Below, piece after piece: positions 8,337 to 17,573 of a stretch of 32,895 nt of DNA. The notes beneath the pieces were generated by a model. That model worked only from the letters and a program-made list of their open reading frames with translations. It did no database searches and was not told where the DNA came from. Source of the DNA: Syntrophobacteraceae bacterium (GTDB taxonomy: Bacteria; Desulfobacterota; Syntrophobacteria; Syntrophobacterales; Syntrophobacteraceae); NCBI GenBank assembly GCA_025453975.1, contig JALOPI010000055.1:1-32895 (forward strand), in the 5' to 3' direction. Each line of letters starts with the position of its first letter. Within the stretch, counting starts at the first letter, position 1. The translations under genes and the position numbers were made by a program.

Positions 8337-9137
8337 ATGATCGATCTCCACAGCCACATGCTGCCGGGATTGGACGACGGGGCCGTCGACTGGGGTCAGA
8401 GCCTCGAAATGGCCCGCCTGGCCGTGGCCGAGGGTATTGCCGGGGTGGTCTGCACACCCCACTGGGTTTACGGGCTGTACGACAACTCGCGAGAGCGGGT
8501 GATGCGCATCTGCGACATGCTTCAGCAGCGGCTCCATGACGCGGGGATCCCCCTCGGGGCTCACCCGGGCTGCGAGATCAGGCTGGAGCCGGACATCCCC
8601 CGCAAGATCGCATCCGGGGACCTCCTCACCCTCAACGACAGGGGATGCCACGCCCTCATCGAGCTTCCCGCCGAGCTCATCCCGAGCTATGTGGAAAACT
8701 GCTTCCGGGACCTCATGGACCGGGGGATCACCCCCATCCTCAGCCACCCCGAGCGCAACCCGTGGATCCTCCGTCATCCCGATCATCTCTTTCGCTGGGT
8801 GGAGACGGGAGTGGTCTGTCAGATCACCGCCGCAAGTCTCATGGGACGATTCGGGCCATTGGTGCGGCGATTCACAACGATGCTCATTCAGCACCAGATG
8901 GCCCACATCATGGCCACCGATGCCCACACGCCCACCGCTCGCTCGCCCCGGATGGCCGAGGCCGTCCTGGCACTCGAAGCGCTGATCGGCCCCGAACCGT
9001 CGGAGAAGATGGTCATCACGAATCCGGCTGCCGTTCTTTCGGGTGAAAGGATCCACATGACCGCGCCCACCCCCTTCACCGGAAGCGAGTGCTCCAGCGC
9101 CCTGGGCTGGCGTAGACACCTGGTTCCCCGCTGCTGA
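8337..9137 (+). CDS. PHP-domain tyrosine phosphatase, CpsB/CapC/YwqE family
   Basis: I choose the ATG at 8337 because it gives the family N-terminus MIDLHSHMLPGLDDGA; an earlier in-frame ATG (8232) lies inside the upstream gene. The protein has 266 residues. PHP metal-binding motifs are visible: HSH (5-7), CTPHW, HPGCEI, ELPAE, ILSHPERN and MATDAHTP. Relatives are manganese-dependent phosphotyrosine phosphatases that act on bacterial tyrosine kinases controlling capsule and exopolysaccharide export. No kinase or polysaccharide genes are in the window, so the target is unknown. The gene starts 52 bases after the phosphofructokinase stop and could be co-transcribed with it. The last 20 residues extend beyond the conserved domain. 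Confidence 0.88.
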   Translation: MIDLHSHMLPGLDDGAVDWGQSLEMARLAVAEGIAGVVCTPHWVYGLYDNSRERVMRICDMLQQRLHDAGIPLGAHPGCEIRLEPDIPRKIASGDLLTLNDRGCHALIELPAELIPSYVENCFRDLMDRGITPILSHPERNPWILRHPDHLFRWVETGVVCQITAASLMGRFGPLVRRFTTMLIQHQMAHIMATDAHTPTARSPRMAEAVLALEALIGPEPSEKMVITNPAAVLSGERIHMTAPTPFTGSECSSALGWRRHLVPRC

Positions 9138-9158
9138 GCGTCCCCCGCTCCGAAGCCC

Positions 9159-9187
9159 TTGACAAGCCGGGCGGTCTTTGGCTTATT
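9159..9187 (+). promoter_or_regulatory. Candidate promoter of pabAB-pabC
   Basis: A perfect TTGACA (9159-9164) is followed after 17 bases by CTTATT (9182-9187), a weak -10 box (3 of 6). It lies between the phosphatase gene and the PabA-PabB gene; the resulting leader would be about 145 bases with no recognised structure. Confidence 0.35.
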
Positions 9188-9339
9188 GGGGCGTGAAAGA
9201 AGAGAGGCTCAGAATTTTTGAGATTGAGTTATGTCAGGCGCGAGCCATCCAGACTCATCGGTCGGGGTGGCTTTTGTGCTTTCCAGGCCCTGTTTCCCCC
9301 CGGCCCATCCATGACCCGTGCGACTTGATGGGGGATGCG

Positions 9340-11423
<2,084 letters not shown>

Positions 11424-11427
<4 letters not shown>

Positions 11428-12281
11428 ATTCCGGGGAGGCCAAAACCGGCTCCGTCATCTGGGCGAACGGCGCCTTCACCACCCTTGAGGGATGCCGCCT
11501 TTCCCCCCTGGACCGGGGCCTGCTTTACGGGGACGGCCTGTTTGAAACCCTTCGGGCGGAGAAGGGCCGCATCCTCTTCCTGCAGCGCCATGTGGAGCGA
11601 CTCCTCCGGTCGATGGCGGCCCTTCGGCTGGGAGACAGAAGTCTTCCCGACTGGGAGGGTGTCCTGCCGGAGCTTCTTGAAAGAAACGGCCTTGGGCAGG
11701 AGCCCGCGGCCATCAAGATCGTCGTGACCCGGGGAATGTCGGAAGGGCTGGGGATCCCCACCACCCCATCTCCCTCCGTCTTCGTCACCTGCCGGCGCTA
11801 CACACCACCTTCGCCGCGGGCCTATGCCGAAGGCTGGCGGCTCAGGATCCACCATGAGGGCTTTTCACCACCTCTCGCCGGACACAAGAGCCTGAACTAT
11901 CTCTTTCATTTGACGGCACGACAGGCCGCCCTGGACAACGGCGCCGACGAGGCGGTCATCCTGGATCCCTTTGGCGCCGTGTCCGAAACCGCGGCAGGCA
12001 GTCTTCTGCTGAGAGCCGGCGGCACATGGTGGACTCCGGCGAGCCCCTGTCAACTGCCGGGCATCACGCTGCAGGTCGTTTGCGAGCATATGGCCCGAAT
12101 GGGCGCTCGGGTCGAGGGGAGGGAGGTTTCAGTGGCGGATCTTGAAACGGCGGAGACCATTCATGTGCTCAATTCGCTCATGCTGGTCATGGATGTCCGG
12201 AGTCTGGACGGCCGTCCCCTCCGGCATCCCGACCCAGGCCATGCTTCGCTTCTGAGAGAGAGCCTGCTTGAAGGATCATGA
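11424..12281 (+). CDS. pabC: Aminodeoxychorismate lyase, class IV aminotransferase family
   Basis: The start overlaps the pabB stop in an ATGA (11424-11427), implying translational coupling. The 285-residue protein has the fold-type IV PLP pattern: LDRGLLYGDGLFETLR near residue 35, RHVERL, the PLP lysine in HKSLNYL (about residue 155), GADEAVILD, VSETAAGSLL and PGITLQVV. The family includes branched-chain and D-amino-acid aminotransferases, but coupling to a PabA-PabB fusion makes the PabC role likely: it releases pyruvate from 4-amino-4-deoxychorismate to give p-aminobenzoate. Confidence 0.9.
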
Positions 12282-12353
12282 CCGCCCCGTGCCCCGGCTT
12301 TGCCCCGCAAATGGGATTGGGGGATTGGGATCGGGCATGGAGCCACAAAAACG

Positions 12354-12420
12354 GCGCCTGAAGAGCCCCCCGATGACCCGGTGCTGACGAGCACCCGAGG
12401 TCCGGTGCCGCTTCAGGCGC
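12354..12420. repeat. Nested inverted repeat between convergent genes
   Basis: A perfect 10-bp inverted repeat, GCGCCTGAAG (12354-12363) and CTTCAGGCGC (12411-12420), encloses a second hairpin GGTGCT-GACG-AGCACC (12380-12395). It sits between pabC and a leftward gene, so it could act as a two-way transcription barrier. Neither side has a T-run typical of intrinsic terminators, and a structured RNA is also possible. Confidence 0.6.
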
Positions 12421-12468
12421 ATTCAGCCCTTCCGACGGCGTGGAGGCCCCGCGGCCTCGTATTCTGGC

Positions 12469-12975
12469 TCAAGGTGACTGTGCTATCCTCAGGGCTTCTT
12501 CCCTGGCCCGGTCGTAGAGCTCCGTGTCACTGAGAGCCCCTTTCACATAGTCGCTCCAGCTTGAGAAATCGCTGAAGAAGCAGAGGTTCATCTCGGCTTC
12601 GTCACAGACTTTTCGGTAGATCCGGTTGGCCTGCCTGGCGCGATCCTTTTTGAGCTCCTCGGCCCGCGAGGCTTCAGGCTCCTCTTCGTCGATGACCAGG
12701 TATTTTCCGAAGGTCTGGGCATGCTGGCTCACCTCTGAAGCCGCCCGCCTGGTCAGCTCGCCCTCGTCGATCTGTCCCTCGATGAACTCCTGTCGTGCAT
12801 CAAACTCGTCCCATGAGGCCACTTTTACGCCACACGATTCACAAGCTTCACCGCAGACCTGGGCAGCACGATCACACCGATCCTCCATTGCGTCACCTTC
12901 CTTCTCCGTTGTGCAGCCGCTTTCTTCCGTCGCCTTTTCCATTTTGCACTCCTCGAGGTTGACCCAGGGAGGCAT
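12469..12975 (-). CDS. Cys-rich hypothetical protein
   Basis: I do not recognise this 168-residue protein. The N-terminal third is acidic and holds six cysteines (C10, C20, C34, C41, C45, C48), four of them in CDRAAQVCGEACESC, a spacing that could bind a metal or cluster. The rest is mostly charged helix (EFDARQEFIEGQIDEGEL, EEELKKDRARQANRIYRKV) with LCFFSDFSSWSDYVKGALSD near the C-terminus. There is no signal peptide or membrane segment. The ATG at 12975 has AGGTG in front; an in-frame ATG at 12942 has a better spaced GAGGAG and would shorten the protein by 11 residues and one cysteine. It is flanked by a nested inverted repeat downstream and a long non-coding stretch upstream. Confidence 0.65.
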   Translation of the reverse strand: MPPWVNLEECKMEKATEESGCTTEKEGDAMEDRCDRAAQVCGEACESCGVKVASWDEFDARQEFIEGQIDEGELTRRAASEVSQHAQTFGKYLVIDEEEPEASRAEELKKDRARQANRIYRKVCDEAEMNLCFFSDFSSWSDYVKGALSDTELYDRAREEALRIAQSP

Positions 12976-13025
12976 CCTTCACCTGCCCCCCTCACTCACG
13001 GACGACTGCATCGAACCCTAATCAA

Positions 13026-13055
13026 ATTGTACGGCCTCCGCAATGGAAATGTTTC
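13026..13055 (-). promoter_or_regulatory. Weak candidate promoter of the Cys-rich gene
   Basis: On the minus strand TACAAT (13031-13026, 5 of 6) lies 18 bases downstream of GAAACA (13055-13050, 3 of 6), about 50 bases before the gene start. Confidence 0.3.
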
Positions 13056-13330
13056 CCCCGACACGCCAAGGCTCAGCGGGCTGAAAGGTATCCATCCCTC
13101 GGTCCCGGTGTCTTCCGCGTCGGTGGTGGCTCCAGTCTCGGCACGGACCGGGTCCCCTGCCGAGGGGAGCGATTTCCGAGCTTCCTTCCTGGAATGTATC
13201 GTGCGATCATTTGAGGCATGAAACGGGAGTCATCCGACAACGATCGTTCAACGTTCCATCGCTGGCGCCGCTGTCTCACGGGACCCCTTGGAACGGCCAG
13301 GAGCGAGCGCCTTCGCGGCAGAGAATACAC

Positions 13331-13359
13331 TCGACCCTTCCCCCGTCGTGCCCTATACT
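13331..13359 (+). promoter_or_regulatory. Candidate promoter of the nitroreductase gene
   Basis: TCGACC (13331-13336) and TATACT (13354-13359, 5 of 6) are 17 bases apart. The leader to the start codon at 13603 would be about 240 bases, which is long, so a closer promoter may have been missed. Confidence 0.35.
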
Positions 13360-13602
13360 GATTCAGAATCCATCGCGCCCGTCGATCCTCCGAGCCGGAA
13401 GAGCGTGGAATCGCGCCGCCCTCGGTCGTGGGGGCAAGCCCACAAGCACCGTATGGTCGGGGCCTTCGGTTTTGCCGGGACAGGTGGGGTATGAGAGCGG
13501 AGGCGCACATCGTCACTCGCGGCTTGACGGATTTAGCGGGGCTCACGGGTGGAGTGCGAGAGAGCGGACCGTCAGAGCACAGGCCTCAGAGAGGGAGAGT
13601 TC

Positions 13603-14145
13603 ATGGCTGATTTCATGGAAGTGCTGCGCAATCGAAGAAGCATCAGGAGCTACCAGGACCAAGATGTCCCCGAATCAACGCTCAACCGGGTCCTCGAAGC
13701 AGTCCAATGGTCTCCATCCTGGGCCAACACTCAGTGCTGGGAAATCGTGGTCGTACGCGAGGCGGAGACCAAGGTGAAGCTGCAGGAGACTCTCTCCAAG
13801 GGCAATCCCGCCACAAAGGCGGTTCTTGAAGCGCCCATTGTGCTGGCCCTTTGCGGTAAGCTCCAGAGCTCGGGGTATTACAAAGGCGAAGTGACCACCA
13901 AATTCGGTGACTGGATCCTCTACGATCTGGGGATCGCTACCCAGAGCCTGTGCCTGGCTGCCTGGAGCCTCGGCCTGGGAACCGTAGTGGTGGGGCTCTT
14001 CGACCATGATCGGGCCAGGGCCGTCCTGGGTGTCCCCGATGGATACGATCTGGTTTCTCTCATCCCCCTGGGATTTCCGGCCAAAGCACCTTCGGCTCCC
14101 AAACGGCGGGAGGTCGCCGAGTTTTCTCACCGTGAACGGTTTTGA
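13603..14145 (+). CDS. Nitroreductase family flavoprotein
   Basis: The ATG at 13603 has GGGAGAG upstream and gives 180 residues starting MADFMEVLRNRRSIRSYQ, the classic FMN phosphate-binding start of the family (RRSIR). Further family features are ESTLNRVLEAVQWSPSWANTQ, the mid-protein DLGIATQSLCLAAWSLGLGT and the end VSLIPLGFPAKAP. Such proteins are FMN-dependent oxidoreductases, usually dimeric and cytoplasmic, reducing nitro compounds, quinones or flavins with NAD(P)H. The physiological substrate cannot be read from the sequence. An in-frame upstream ATG (13549) would add 18 residues without homology. It precedes an XRE-cupin regulator, but the 416-base gap argues against co-transcription. 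Confidence 0.88.
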   Translation: MADFMEVLRNRRSIRSYQDQDVPESTLNRVLEAVQWSPSWANTQCWEIVVVREAETKVKLQETLSKGNPATKAVLEAPIVLALCGKLQSSGYYKGEVTTKFGDWILYDLGIATQSLCLAAWSLGLGTVVVGLFDHDRARAVLGVPDGYDLVSLIPLGFPAKAPSAPKRREVAEFSHRERF

Positions 14146-14224
14146 GGGCCTGAGCTCAAACGACCCTCACCCCCGCCGGAGCCTCCTCACGTCCGGGAAG
14201 CATGCCGCCTGATGAACATCGCCT

Positions 14225-14247
14225 CCTCTTCCCCTCGCGGGAAGGGG
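14225..14247. terminator. Hairpin downstream of the nitroreductase gene
   Basis: CCTCTTCCC (14225-14233) pairs with GGGAAGGGG (14239-14247) around a 5-base loop, 9 pairs including one G-U. It lies 80 bases after the nitroreductase stop. There is no T-run, so termination is uncertain. Confidence 0.35.
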
Positions 14248-14418
14248 TGGCGTCCCCCTTTCGATGCCTCGTCCATGCCGTTCGGAGCGGCCTCACCCTG
14301 GCGACTGGTTTGGGGAATCGCCTCCTGAACCACCGCCAGCGGCGCATTCAGCACGGAAAGACACCCTCCCGCGGCACGAAGGATGCGTGCTCCCACGCGC
14401 CATCACCTCATTTTATGT

Positions 14419-14447
14419 TTTTAATGTCACAAAACCTAGTTTAGAAT
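14419..14447 (+). promoter_or_regulatory. Candidate promoter of the XRE-cupin regulator
   Basis: TAGAAT (14442-14447, 5 of 6) follows a weak TTTTAA (14419-14424) after 17 bases in a locally AT-rich block. The -10 overlaps an imperfect dyad AAACCTAGTTT (14432-14442), a possible site for autoregulation. Confidence 0.35.
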
Positions 14448-14561
14448 GAGTTAAATTTCTCAAGGGATGAGGCATTCCTGTGCACGCGATGTCTGGCCCC
14501 TGCGCTCTTTCGCTTTGCCCGTTGCTTGATGGGCTTGTCCGTGGATTTTTGAGGATGAACG

Positions 14562-15170
14562 ATGACCCAGAGCAGAGATCAGGAAATCAGCCTTGCCGTA
14601 AAGGCCTTCAAGATTGGAAACAAAGTCAGGGAGCTGAGACAGAAGAACCGTTTCACGCTTCAGGATCTTGCCGTCAAAACGGGGCTTTCCAAGCCTTTTC
14701 TCTCTCAGATCGAGAACGATCACGTGGTGCCCCCCATCGCGACACTGCTGAAGCTGGCCCGTGCTCTGAATGTTGGCATGGCCTTTTTCTTTCAGCATGA
14801 GATCGGCAGCGACAAGATCGCGATCACCCGGGAGCGGGAGCGCATCCGCGTGGAGAGGCGCCCTCACCAGGAGAGAGGAGAGGTGGATTACATCTACATC
14901 GCCCTGGAGACCAAGAAGACCAACAAAAGCATGGAGCCTTTCCTGGTGGAGTTTCCGATCCGGGATACCGAGGACATGGTGTTCATGAGCCATGAGGGAG
15001 AGGAGTTTTTATATGTGACGGAGGGGCAGGTTGAGTTTCGGACCGTGGACCGTGTGGAGATTCTGGAGCCGGGGGACAGCATCTATTTCGAGTCCGACAT
15101 CAGCCACAGCTTTCGCTGCACCAGCGAAAAGCCGGCCAAGGCCCTGGCGGTCATCTGGAGCAAAAGCTGA
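14562..15170 (+). CDS. XRE-family regulator with C-terminal cupin domain
   Basis: The ATG at 14562 follows GAGGA. The 202-residue protein has an N-terminal helix-turn-helix (about 18-75: IGNKVRELRQKNRFTLQDLA, LSKPFLSQIEN, ATLLKLARALNV) and a C-terminal small-molecule-binding cupin (about 120-200: EEFLYVTEGQVEF, LEPGDSIYFESDISHSF). This is the HTH-cupin_2 type, whose members usually repress or activate nearby metabolic genes in response to a bound metabolite. The gene is isolated, with long gaps on both sides, so its targets may be itself, the upstream nitroreductase or distant genes. Confidence 0.9.
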   Translation: MTQSRDQEISLAVKAFKIGNKVRELRQKNRFTLQDLAVKTGLSKPFLSQIENDHVVPPIATLLKLARALNVGMAFFFQHEIGSDKIAITRERERIRVERRPHQERGEVDYIYIALETKKTNKSMEPFLVEFPIRDTEDMVFMSHEGEEFLYVTEGQVEFRTVDRVEILEPGDSIYFESDISHSFRCTSEKPAKALAVIWSKS

Positions 15171-15224
15171 GAGCGGCCTTGATCCGCGTGGAAAACGGCC
15201 TGGAATCCTGACGGAAGCTGATGA

Positions 15225-15247
15225 GTGTGCCGGGAGGGAGGGCACAC
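15225..15247. terminator. Hairpin between convergent genes
   Basis: GTGTGCC (15225-15231) and GGCACAC (15241-15247) pair around a purine-rich 9-base loop, 55 bases after the regulator's stop. No T-run follows. It may end transcription from either the regulator or the dodecin gene. Confidence 0.4.
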
Positions 15248-15251
15248 CCGA

Positions 15252-15275
15252 TGCCGACCTTGATCAAGATCGGCA
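15252..15275. repeat. 24-bp palindrome, operator-like
   Basis: TGCCGACCTTGA (15252-15263) is followed directly by its reverse complement with a single mismatch (TCAAGATCGGCA, 15264-15275). The uninterrupted dyad looks more like a binding site for a dimeric regulator than a terminator loop, but it lies downstream of both flanking genes. Confidence 0.5.
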
Positions 15276-15400
15276 CCGGGCCGTGCCTGCGAGGGGTGTT
15301 AACATTGAGCTCGATACAGCAACGCGGAACAAAGAAGCACCCACACCATCACTCGCATGAAACATTGGGGACTGCTCACGACCGTTCGCTGACGCCGATC

Positions 15401-15625
15401 CTAGTCACCGGCCTCGTACTTGCTTGACTGGTACTTGAAAGACACTTTCAGCTTCGCCCGGTAAGTCACCTTGCCGTTCTCCAGCTTGACGTCCAGCTCG
15501 GTGACTTCCGCCACGCGAAGGTCCCGAAGGGTTTGCGCCGCGGTTTCCAGCGCTGTCTTTGAAGCATCTTCCCAAGAAGTCTCGCTCGTTCCAACCAGTT
15601 CGATGATCTTGTAAACGCTGCCCAT
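15401..15625 (-). CDS. Dodecin family protein
   Basis: The ATG at 15625 follows GAGGAGGG. The 74-residue protein matches the dodecin pattern over its length: VYKIIELVGTSETSWEDA, AAQTLRDLRVAEVTELDVKL and GKVTYRAKLKVSFKYQ. Dodecins assemble into hollow dodecamers and many bind flavins for storage or buffering. The tryptophan that stacks on flavin in the classic proteins (usually LRWFEV) is replaced here (LRVAEV), so flavin binding is doubtful; it belongs to the Trp-less subgroup. It ends a run of leftward genes but is separated from the lipoprotein gene by 118 bases containing a small hairpin, and may be transcribed alone. Confidence 0.88.
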   Translation of the reverse strand: MGSVYKIIELVGTSETSWEDASKTALETAAQTLRDLRVAEVTELDVKLENGKVTYRAKLKVSFKYQSSKYEAGD

Positions 15626-15662
15626 GGGGTCCCTCCTCTGCTTTATCAGAAAGCGTTCGTTT

Positions 15663-15679
15663 CACTCTTGTTCAGAGTG
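15663..15679. terminator. Small hairpin between lipoprotein and dodecin genes
   Basis: CACTCT (15663-15668) and AGAGTG (15674-15679) pair around a 5-base loop. On the minus strand it lies between the lipoprotein stop and the dodecin start. No T-run follows, so it may be an operator or a weak terminator. Confidence 0.3.
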
Positions 15680-15743
15680 CCGCCCTGTTCCCATCCTCGT
15701 GGGGCTCGATCCCCCCCCTTGCTCCCAAGGCCGTCCGGTACAC

Positions 15744-16274
15744 CTACGGAGATGTGCTCGTGTCGACCCGGGCCCTCACTCGATTGCTCTCCATGAGCCG
15801 CCCATTATTCATGTATTCCATGTAACATTCGAGAGCGTTGAAATGAGGCTTGAGCTCCCTGGCCTGCAATCGCACAATCACCCGGTCCTGGGAGATGGCT
15901 CGAATGGCATCCTCCTCGGCACACAGAGGCCCCGAGAAATCGTAGTAGGCCCCCTCGTCCAGCCAGCGCGAGCGGGCGGAGCCCATGGGCTCGTCGCTGG
16001 AAGCTTCATAATTATACCAGTACATCGAGGAATGCGCTACCGAGGGAACCAGCGAAGCCCATCGGCAGCACACTTGCCTGATCATGGGTGTGGAATCCGA
16101 CCGAAAGCTCAAGGCCACATCGTAGGTCATGTCTTCCTGCACGGTCTCGGGCACTTCAAGGCGTGTCAGCCTGACTTCACCCGGAGCGACGGGCTGAAAG
16201 GGAAGCCAGGCGCAAGAGCCGAGCCACGGCATGAAGAAGATCAAAGCGAGCCCCAGACGTTTACCTCGGTTCAT
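15744..16274 (-). CDS. Hypothetical lipoprotein
   Basis: The ATG at 16274, after GGGGAGAG, gives 176 residues starting MNRGKRLGLALIFFMPWLGSC. That is a lipoprotein signal peptide with lipobox LGSC (Cys21 to be lipidated), making it a likely substrate of Lgt and the LspA encoded at 2436-2903. An upstream in-frame ATG (16385) would add 37 residues ahead of this signal and overlap the next gene. The mature part has no family I recognise: TRLEVPETVQEDMTYDVALSF suggests a beta-sandwich, and cysteines appear in VCCRW, PLCAEE and LECYME, possibly disulfides. It lies 97 bases downstream of the HMG-CoA lyase-like gene. Confidence 0.7.
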   Translation of the reverse strand: MNRGKRLGLALIFFMPWLGSCAWLPFQPVAPGEVRLTRLEVPETVQEDMTYDVALSFRSDSTPMIRQVCCRWASLVPSVAHSSMYWYNYEASSDEPMGSARSRWLDEGAYYDFSGPLCAEEDAIRAISQDRVIVRLQARELKPHFNALECYMEYMNNGRLMESNRVRARVDTSTSP

Positions 16275-16371
16275 GAAACTCTCCCCTGGCCGATCACGCA
16301 CCGGGAACCGGCTGCGCGAAGCCTCATTCCATTTTCTGTTTGCGCGACTGCTGGCTGTTATCACTCCCCAA

Positions 16372-17280
16372 TCAATGACCAGCACGATGAAGGCACGTAT
16401 GGGCGAGGCGCCCTGGAAGGCGCTTTCCGAGCCGTGTCTCGAGATATTTCACCATCTCCACCACCTGGACCAGATCCAGCCCCACGTCCACCCCCATGGA
16501 TTCAAATAGCCAGGCCAGGTCTTCAGTGGGGATGTTTCCCGATGCTCCCGGAATGAACGGGCAGCCTCCAAGTCCTCCGCAGCTGGCATCGAAGCGCCGC
16601 ACCCCCAGCTTCCAGGCCGCGTAGGCGTTGGCGATCCCGAGCCCGCATGTGTCATGAAGGTGAAGGGTCAGCGGGAGACTCGTCAGGGATTGGACAGCGA
16701 GCACCATGGATTCAACCTGGGCTGGGTTGGCCAGGCCCGGAGTGTCCGCCAGGCTGATCTCGTCGGCCCCCTCCAGGGCAAAGGCTCCCACCATGTTCAG
16801 GACTTTTTCGGTGGAGACCGTGCCCTCGAAATGACACCCGAAGGCATTCATGACTCCGGCCTGGACCATGAATCCCCGTCCCTTGGCCTGCCTGATCAAA
16901 TCTCGGACGGCAGCCAGACCCTCATCCACCGAGCATCCTGAATTGCGCTGGCTGTGCGTCTCGCTGGCGGACACGAAGACGGCCACGTGGCTCATGCCGC
17001 AGCCGGCAGCCCGCTCCAGGCCAGCCCGGTTCAGAACGAGGGCCGAGTAGACCACGTCCCGGCGCGGCTCCAGGAGGCGAAACACATCCTCGGTCCCCGC
17101 CATCTGGGGCACACGGGCCGGGCTCACGAAGGATCCGATCTGTATCCTCCTGAAACCACAGGCCACCAGCTGTTGAATGAGTGCCGCCCGCTCACTGACC
17201 GAGAAGAGGATGGACTCATTCTGAAGCCCATCCCGGGGAAAGTTTTCCTCGATCAGGATCGCCGGGCTCTGAACGCTCAT
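16372..17280 (-). CDS. Hydroxymethylglutaryl-CoA lyase family enzyme
   Basis: This 302-residue protein has the HMG-CoA lyase fold and active site: RDGLQNE (R16, D17), HLHDTCGLG (H207, H209) and the signature CGGLGGCPFIPGASGN with C240. These are the general acid/base, metal-binding and flexible-loop residues of enzymes that cleave 3-hydroxy-3-methylglutaryl-CoA to acetyl-CoA and acetoacetate, the last step of leucine breakdown. Related lyases act on other 3-hydroxy-acyl-CoAs. No other leucine-degradation gene is in the window; the nearest upstream genes on the strand encode a TAXI-type TRAP transporter, 293 bases away. Cytoplasmic, no signal sequence. Confidence 0.88.
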   Translation of the reverse strand: MSVQSPAILIEENFPRDGLQNESILFSVSERAALIQQLVACGFRRIQIGSFVSPARVPQMAGTEDVFRLLEPRRDVVYSALVLNRAGLERAAGCGMSHVAVFVSASETHSQRNSGCSVDEGLAAVRDLIRQAKGRGFMVQAGVMNAFGCHFEGTVSTEKVLNMVGAFALEGADEISLADTPGLANPAQVESMVLAVQSLTSLPLTLHLHDTCGLGIANAYAAWKLGVRRFDASCGGLGGCPFIPGASGNIPTEDLAWLFESMGVDVGLDLVQVVEMVKYLETRLGKRLPGRLAHTCLHRAGH

Positions 17281-17573
17281 GGACCTGCTCTTTCCCGACG
17301 CATCTCCCGCCGGCGCAACCAGTCTCCCCGCTCTACATCCTCAGCCGGGAAATGACCCCATGGATCCAGAAGGATCATCTCCCGCAACATGCCGCAGCCA
17401 GGACAACGGCCCATTCACCGGGCCCATGGGGGAAACGCCCCTTCCCCGTCAGCTCGCGGAAAAACCCGCCCATGGACCATGATCTCCATAGTAGCAGCGC
17501 TTCTGGTCTCGACGCCAGCTCTTTTACAGCCCGAAGCCCGGGAAATGGGGAGAGTCCAGGGTATTCGCGCGGA
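17281..17573. other. 293-base gap between the TRAP permease and lyase genes
   Basis: No gene or convincing terminator was found; open frames crossing it lack recognisable motifs. The gap makes it uncertain whether the lyase gene is transcribed with the transporter. Confidence 0.4.

Larger units (their letters stand above)
12976..13602. other. 627-base intergenic region, divergent promoters likely
   Basis: I see no convincing gene here. Open frames crossing it show no recognisable motif. It separates the leftward Cys-rich gene from the rightward nitroreductase gene and contains weak promoter candidates for both. It is unusually long for this window and could hide a small RNA. Confidence 0.5.
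14146..14561. other. 416-base intergenic region
   Basis: No gene seen. It holds a 9-bp hairpin near its left end, a promoter-like AT-rich block around 14419-14447, and a small hairpin GCCCGT/ATGGGC at 14517-14534 in the leader of the following regulator. Confidence 0.5.

Noticed and set aside
12976..13602. Possible CRISPR or tandem-repeat content in the long intergenic region.
   Set aside because: No regularly spaced repeats were found by eye here or elsewhere in the window.
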